Shown here piece after piece: positions 59,894 through 64,000 of a stretch of DNA of 64,000 nucleotides (positions are counted from its first letter, which is position 1; each line of letters starts with the position of its first letter). A program made the translations under genes and the position numbers. The stretch lies in assembly GCA_017471175.1 (NCBI GenBank), contig JAFUVS010000015.1:62001-126000 (forward strand), in the 5' to 3' direction. The DNA is from Paludibacteraceae bacterium. Its GTDB lineage: Bacteria > Bacteroidota > Bacteroidia > Bacteroidales > Paludibacteraceae. The notes below the pieces were generated by a model. That model saw only the letters and a list, made by a program, of their open reading frames with translations, made no database searches and was not told the DNA's origin.

Positions 59894-60367
59894 TTATTTT
59901 TCTACTATAAAATTAGGAGTGTAGGGTTCGCTAACCGTTCCCAATCGGGTATCGTTTCTGAATGGTATCAGCTCCGAAACATAGATATGTTTGAGCCGGG
60001 AAGAGTAATACCGAATCGCTATCTGTTCGTCTGCTGTCGGCGCACAGATAAAGAGGAAGAACAACCCGTTGATTTGCTCCGCAGTGCCGACACATTCGTT
60101 TCCTGCGAATGCTGCCACCACATCGTCTGCCGTCAGTTCATAGTTAGCCGCGAACAACTGTTCCCCCGTATAGAGGGTAAACATATCTACGGCTATAACA
60201 GCAGTCATAGAAGATGCAGGGTCGTGATCTTCAGGAGCTGTCCAATCGACATTGGTCACATTGCCCGTAACTGAACGGGAAACAGGTTCTTTGTCTTTAT
60301 TCTTGCATCCGACAAGGGCAATAAAAGACAATGCACAAAGTGCAAAGAGATACATTTTTTTCATCAT
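59894..60367 (-). CDS. Small lipoprotein sharing a module with the giant protein
   Basis: 157 residues. Lipobox 'FIALVGC' (Cys about 21). The body contains 'TADDVVAAFAGNECVGTAEQ' and 'LFFLFICAPTADEQIAIRYYSSRLKHIYV', the same layout as a module near residue 2970 of the downstream giant ('NDKVIALYRNECVGMANV'). It ends 'EPYTPNF', and the giant has 'EPYTPEY' just before its module. It starts 21 nt after the 39-residue ORF and ends 12 nt before the giant's ATG, so all are one operon. Confidence 0.8.
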   Translation of the reverse strand: MMKKMYLFALCALSFIALVGCKNKDKEPVSRSVTGNVTNVDWTAPEDHDPASSMTAVIAVDMFTLYTGEQLFAANYELTADDVVAAFAGNECVGTAEQINGLFFLFICAPTADEQIAIRYYSSRLKHIYVSELIPFRNDTRLGTVSEPYTPNFIVEK

Positions 60368-60388
60368 ATCGGGATTGTTTTGTGGTAA

Positions 60389-60508
60389 TTACCAAGCGTT
60401 GATTTGTCTGTCGCCGTCCTCATTAACAGGCATACGGCTTTGAACCAGCAATGTTTTTTGCAGCAAAAGCGGAGATATATCCGCTCGCGGGGCGTTGTAG
60501 GGTTTCAT
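60389..60508 (-). CDS. Small 39-residue ORF, coupled to upstream gene
   Basis: ATG 60508 overlaps the upstream gene's TGA by 4 nt (ATGA); stop TAA at 60389-60391. The peptide begins MKPYNAPRADISPLLLQKTL and continues 'LVQSRMPVNEDGDRQINAW'. The KxYxAPxxxxxxLxL...S pattern is like the very short proteins often seen beside Bacteroidota secreted-protein genes. Coupling and placement between two secreted-protein genes argue that it is translated. No homology search was possible. Confidence 0.6.
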   Translation of the reverse strand: MKPYNAPRADISPLLLQKTLLVQSRMPVNEDGDRQINAW

Positions 60509-61920
60509 AATTTTCGTCCTTCTAAAGTGTATTGATTTCCGTCTTTTACTATGATTATATGTCCGTTAAGCAATAACTTGCTTATCCCGGCACTCTCTAT
60601 TGCATAAGATGTTTGCGGTATGTCGGTAGGCGTGGAGCGTATCCGCAGCGCAGCAGGCATCCCTTTGCGAACAGGCATCGAAACAGAGCCTGCCGTTACT
60701 TGAAACCAAGCACGAAAGCCTAACATCTTGGCATCGGGATTGTCGCCGTCCGTAGGCCAATAGAGTTGGTTGCCTCCCTCAAGGAAGAGATTGAGATGCT
60801 GCTCATTGCGGGTGGCATCGGCAATATGCGTCTTGCCGTAAAAGCCGTGGAAGACAACATCGCCCGTACCGGCATCATCGGCAGTGGCATCATTATCAAA
60901 ACGGGCATCGGTAAAATGCATCAGGGTAAGCACCTCGCCCGTATTCGCCCATTCGATAAGATAAGGTGTACCGCCGACAAGCGATGAACCCGTCAGAGGT
61001 TCTACCTCCAAAATCAAGGTATTATTTTCAACCGTAGCAGACGTAAAGGTATAGACATCGGCATCCTTGAGCGGTGAAGACTGTATATCGGGTACGCTGA
61101 AAGGCAGGGTCAATGTATTGAAACAGCCTGCTTTACGAAGTGTGCGGTAGAGATACACATCCTCCTTGTCCGCTGCACGAAGTGCATCCAATTTGTCCGC
61201 TACTGTAGCCTGCTCATCGTTCTCGGAGAGCATAATCACATCGCGAACTAAACAGACAGCAAAATAAGTTGTCTTACGCTGGTAATTAAAATCATGGATA
61301 CCTCCGAAAGCATCTTCTTGAAAACGAATACAGTTGGCATACGTTGCGCTGTATTCATCTTTCGCCCAATACGAGCCTTGATCAGCCGCATCTTCTACGA
61401 CATAATCGCTTCCGTCCATATAGCCGTACCCGCCGCAGGGCAGAAAAACCGCACCGGCTGCTGCCATCAAGAGCCACTGCTCCTGCGTATAGGTATTGCC
61501 CGCATACGTCATACCGCTCCTTACCGTCTGAAAGTCAGGTACTCCTGCGGGCTGTACCCAAAAGTCAGGCAAGATAATCAGACCGTTCTGATACGTGGCA
61601 GGAGAAGTGCCGGTCTGAATACGTCCTAACGCATTGAGGCTATTGGCATTCGTCCGCCCGCTTCCCTCTGCGTCCACCAACAGGTACATCCACTCATCGC
61701 TTGTCAGCACCCGCCAACCGCCGGTTTCCAACGAAGGCAAATCCGCCCACGGGTACAACGTTGGTTCTACCAGCTCGTTGCTCGCCTTAAACTCCACATA
61801 TACACCCGGTCCAACGGAAAAAACAGATGCATCAATCTGTTGCACAGAGCTATAAAACAGAAATAAAAAAGGCAAAAGCCATCGTGAGATATGACCTATT
61901 GCCCGTTTGTTTGGTTTCAT
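60505..61920 (-). CDS. Secreted protein with conserved C-terminal tail
   Basis: 471 residues from ATG 61920. Signal peptide about 10-34 (ISRWLLPFLFLFYSSVQQIDA). The N-terminal half has 'GWRVLTSDEWMYLL', 'YAGNTYTQEQWLLMAAAGAVFLPCGGYGY', 'GSYWAKDEYSATYANCIRF', resembling the FISUMP/major-paralogous-domain type of gut Bacteroidota. A beta-rich middle follows ('AGCFNTLTLPFSVPDIQSSPLKDADVYTF'). It ends 'LLLNGHIIIVKDGNQYTLEGRKL', the same kind of tail as the giant protein. First gene of the secreted-protein operon. Confidence 0.8.
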   Translation of the reverse strand: MKPNKRAIGHISRWLLPFLFLFYSSVQQIDASVFSVGPGVYVEFKASNELVEPTLYPWADLPSLETGGWRVLTSDEWMYLLVDAEGSGRTNANSLNALGRIQTGTSPATYQNGLIILPDFWVQPAGVPDFQTVRSGMTYAGNTYTQEQWLLMAAAGAVFLPCGGYGYMDGSDYVVEDAADQGSYWAKDEYSATYANCIRFQEDAFGGIHDFNYQRKTTYFAVCLVRDVIMLSENDEQATVADKLDALRAADKEDVYLYRTLRKAGCFNTLTLPFSVPDIQSSPLKDADVYTFTSATVENNTLILEVEPLTGSSLVGGTPYLIEWANTGEVLTLMHFTDARFDNDATADDAGTGDVVFHGFYGKTHIADATRNEQHLNLFLEGGNQLYWPTDGDNPDAKMLGFRAWFQVTAGSVSMPVRKGMPAALRIRSTPTDIPQTSYAIESAGISKLLLNGHIIIVKDGNQYTLEGRKL

Positions 61921-61962
61921 ATTTTTATATTTGATTATCCGTTGATAAGTATATTCAAGCGG

Positions 61963-61994
61963 CAAAGGTATCATAATTTTTGGCATACTTACAA
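61963..61994 (-). promoter_or_regulatory. Bacteroidota-type promoter of the secreted-protein operon
   Basis: On the minus strand TTG (61994-61992), 21 nt, TACCTTTG (61970-61963); ATG at 61920. Confidence 0.65.
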
Positions 61995-62059
61995 TAGGTC
62001 ACCCTATTTTTTTCTTCAATTTGCAAAATGAGAAAAGCATATCTATTCAGATTTTGTCG

Positions 62060-62067
62060 TACCTTTG
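62060..62067 (+). promoter_or_regulatory. -7 element upstream of thioesterase gene
   Basis: TACCTTTG, 46 nt before ATG 62113. No good TTTG is found at the expected distance upstream, so the promoter is weak or needs an activator. Confidence 0.45.
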
Positions 62068-62112
62068 CGGCGATTTTTTGTATCACATATTATTGAAATC
62101 AAACAAGACGCT

Positions 62113-62907
62113 ATGGACAACTATACGCATCGCTATTCACTCACGGCAGCGGATATGGACACCCGCTATCGTATGACTTCTAACGCAGTACTGCTCTACT
62201 ACCAAGACTGTTGGGCTCGCTATATGGCTTGTCTTAACCTTGCCGCCTTCGATGTCGTCAAAGAGCAACGATTATGGGTTATAACGGAGTTTAATGCATG
62301 GTTCACTCAACAGACAGCCCTATGGTCGGACGACATTGAGGTGATTGTATGGAACAGCGAGATTAGCAATTTGCGCTTGTATGCAGACTTTCGTATCCGT
62401 CGGCAAGACGGCATTGAAGTGGCACACGGTTACGGCTGCTGGACGCTATTGGACACCGAAGCACACCGTCCCGCTCCTATCACGCCGTTTCTGTCCAGGA
62501 TTCCTATCCTACCGGAATTAACCTGCGACTCACACAAAAAACGCCGTTTTGCAACAGAAGGCTCACTGCTACAGCAATTTGAGCATACCGTTACGTCAAT
62601 CGATCTCGACTTCAACGAACATACCAATAACCGTACCTACCTCCACATTGCTATGCAGTCTGCCAACGAGACTTTTATGGACACGTATGCGCTCAGCAGT
62701 CTGACGATTCGCTGGCAAAAAGAATCATTCTTCGGCGACACGCTGCAATGCCGGTTGCTTCAACTTCCGAGCGAATCAGCAGAACAGCCTATTCGCTACC
62801 TGCATACCATCACCTGCAATAACGACAAAACGGCAGCACAGATATACTCCGAATGGCAGCCCCGCACCGAGCATATTGACATCTCGACCTACGCGAAAAG
62901 AGAATAA
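62113..62907 (+). CDS. Acyl-ACP thioesterase
   Basis: 264 residues from ATG 62113, two hotdog domains. First: 'HRYSLTAADMDTRYRMTSNAVLLYYQDCWARYM' and 'WVITEFNAWFTQQTALWSDDIEVIVW'. Second: 'SIDLDFNEHTNNRTYLHIAMQS' with the Asp-x-Asp-x-Asn-x-His segment of acyl-ACP thioesterases, then 'LTIRWQKESFFGDTL'. It releases fatty acids from acyl carrier protein. Stands alone between a divergent and a convergent gene, with a terminator right after it. Confidence 0.93.
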   Translation: MDNYTHRYSLTAADMDTRYRMTSNAVLLYYQDCWARYMACLNLAAFDVVKEQRLWVITEFNAWFTQQTALWSDDIEVIVWNSEISNLRLYADFRIRRQDGIEVAHGYGCWTLLDTEAHRPAPITPFLSRIPILPELTCDSHKKRRFATEGSLLQQFEHTVTSIDLDFNEHTNNRTYLHIAMQSANETFMDTYALSSLTIRWQKESFFGDTLQCRLLQLPSESAEQPIRYLHTITCNNDKTAAQIYSEWQPRTEHIDISTYAKRE

Positions 62908-62916
62908 TCCAACGAA

Positions 62917-62949
62917 AAAAAGACCGACTCGTATGAGTTCGGTCTTTTT
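62917..62949. terminator. Bidirectional terminator after the thioesterase
   Basis: Stem AAAAAGACCGA / TCGGTCTTTTT extended by CTC/GAG with a one-base bulge and a short loop; runs of A and T on the two sides. It lies between convergent genes. Confidence 0.85.
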
Positions 62950-62969
62950 CTTTACTATATCAAGGCTGA

Positions 62970-64000
62970 TTAGTGCCAAAATCCGCCGCCACCCGGATTA
63001 TTGCCACCACCGGGGAAATTTCCGCCGCCTGTATTGCCTCCCGAATAAGAAGACAGGCTGACGTTACTGCCTCCCGATACGGTAGCGGGATAATAAGCCA
63101 CACCGCCGAATATACTTGTTCCACTTGCCGTTATGCCGCTCTTCAGGGTCGGGGTGGACGCACCCGAAACGACCATACCCGTACCGCCGCTTGACGGAGT
63201 CTTGAACGCAAAGACGTTGTTTCCAACCGTCAAGGCATACCACGTATTCTGACTCCACGAAGCACTATAACACGTCTGCGTCAGGCTTGCGCCTTTTTCC
63301 AGTCCTCCGATAGCCACAAGCGTACCGCCCGATACATACAACTGCTTCTGATCCTCCGAATTGGCATCAATAGCCACTTCCGCACCGGAAGCGCCAATAG
63401 CATAAACCAAACCGCCCTGAATGTAGCAGTTGCCATTGGCATCAATAGCATCGTTGTTCGTTGCGCGCGCATAGACATAGCCGTTGCTGATTGTCAGGTC
63501 TGAAGCCGCATTGATAGCATCATCGTATGCATTCACGGCTATTTCACCACCCGAAATGACCAACGTACTCTTACTCTCAATGCCTTCGCCGTTCGTACCC
63601 GAAGTGGAAACAGTGATAGTACTGCCGCTGATAACGATACCGCCGTAGTAATTATACGTAGTTTTGTTGTTTTGTTTGCCTGCTTCCACTTTGGTGCCTG
63701 CCTTGATACCTTTGGGCGATGAGTAGTAGTCGCTGTCAACGTTGTCGGTATTGCCGGTATAGTTGGTATATTCTTTCGTTCCGTTGTTGTAGTACAAGCC
63801 GCCTGTGGTGGTAACGTCAATAACGGCACTACCGCTAATAGTGAGCAACGTGTCGCATTTCAGTCCTTTGCCTCCCGATCCGGTGCTTTTAAGGGTGATT
63901 GTACCGGCTGAGATGGTGATGTTCGCATCGCTTGAGATGCCGCAAGCCGATTTCGTTTCGAGGTCATCGGAATCCCATTCTCCGCTACCGGTAGTGGTAA
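62970..64000 (-). CDS. Carbohydrate-binding (Cthe_2159-like) beta-helical protein, 5'-partial
   Basis: The reading frame runs off the window at 64000, with no start codon in view; 342 codons plus stop. Repeats of the type 'ITISAGTITLKSTGSGGKGLKCD', 'GIVISGSTITVSTSGTNGEGIESKSTLVISGGEIAVNAYDDAINAASDLTISNG' alternate 'xISxGxIxVxxxxDGI' units, typical of the calcium-dependent, pectin-binding Cthe_2159 beta-helix family. The C-terminus is glycine-rich and ends 'GGGNNPGGGGFWH'. Probably a surface glycan-binding protein. Signal peptide and N-terminus are outside the window. Confidence 0.85.
   Translation of the reverse strand, partial: TTTGSGEWDSDDLETKSACGISSDANITISAGTITLKSTGSGGKGLKCDTLLTISGSAVIDVTTTGGLYYNNGTKEYTNYTGNTDNVDSDYYSSPKGIKAGTKVEAGKQNNKTTYNYYGGIVISGSTITVSTSGTNGEGIESKSTLVISGGEIAVNAYDDAINAASDLTISNGYVYARATNNDAIDANGNCYIQGGLVYAIGASGAEVAIDANSEDQKQLYVSGGTLVAIGGLEKGASLTQTCYSASWSQNTWYALTVGNNVFAFKTPSSGGTGMVVSGASTPTLKSGITASGTSIFGGVAYYPATVSGGSNVSLSSYSGGNTGGGNFPGGGNNPGGGGFWH

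Overview
The window is chromosomal DNA of a member of the Bacteroidota, most likely order Bacteroidales. The reasons are: promoters of the TTTG-N19/21-TAnnTTTG type, start sites without GC-rich ribosome-binding sequences, a Na+/H+-type Rnf complex with RseC, a MurF-alanine racemase fusion, a long PPi-dependent phosphofructokinase, an rSAM/lipoprotein pair, and secreted proteins that share a typical C-terminal tail. I found no rRNA, tRNA, CRISPR array, transposase or origin. Genes are closely packed and no gene-free stretch exceeds about 200 bases.

Region by region. 1-5479 (minus) is an accessory locus: a secreted caspase-family protease, an ECF sigma factor, a TPR-like membrane protein, two formylglycine-generating-enzyme-fold proteins, an LPP20-like protein and a DUF4384-like protein. 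Two near-identical ECF-style promoters lie inside it. 5511-10636 (minus) holds a GHL10 glycosidase, pheS, a Wzi-like outer-membrane barrel, an OmpH/Skp chaperone and a small membrane protein. 10838-13087 (plus) is the complete queuosine precursor operon queF-queC-queD-queE. 13187-18862 (plus) holds pfp with a cysteine-rich insert, a TPR protein, and umuD and umuC with an rSAM/lipoprotein pair between them. 18838-24400 (minus) holds a glycosyltransferase, two FemAB/GNAT-like enzymes, rlmB, and an HPr-kinase-like/PqqD/S24-S26 peptidase trio.

24458-37210 (minus) is a de novo pyrimidine gene set (pyrC-pyrK-pyrD-pyrF ... pyrE-pyrB). It is split by an MmeI-like restriction-methylation gene and three defence-associated genes (a DUF1016/PDDEXK nuclease, a RhuM-family protein and an AlbA_2 ATPase-like protein). 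After each of these three genes, 10-13 nt past its stop codon, sits a separate copy of the 3' end of the MmeI-like gene. This array of one-gene modules punctuated by a coding 3'-end repeat is the most unusual structure in the window. The last repeat copy is fused to the start of a tyrosine phosphatase gene.

37377-39798 (plus) holds rarA and hemW. 39901-49607 (minus) holds a lipoprotein with three internal repeats, an orphan ABC ATPase, a MurF-Alr fusion whose MurF half is degenerate, and the Rnf complex with rseC. 49661-61920 (minus) is an operon for secreted proteins that includes a 3406-residue giant, a lipoprotein sharing one module with it, and an overlooked 39-residue ORF. 62113-62907 (plus) is an acyl-ACP thioesterase. 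The window ends inside a carbohydrate-binding-domain protein on the minus strand.
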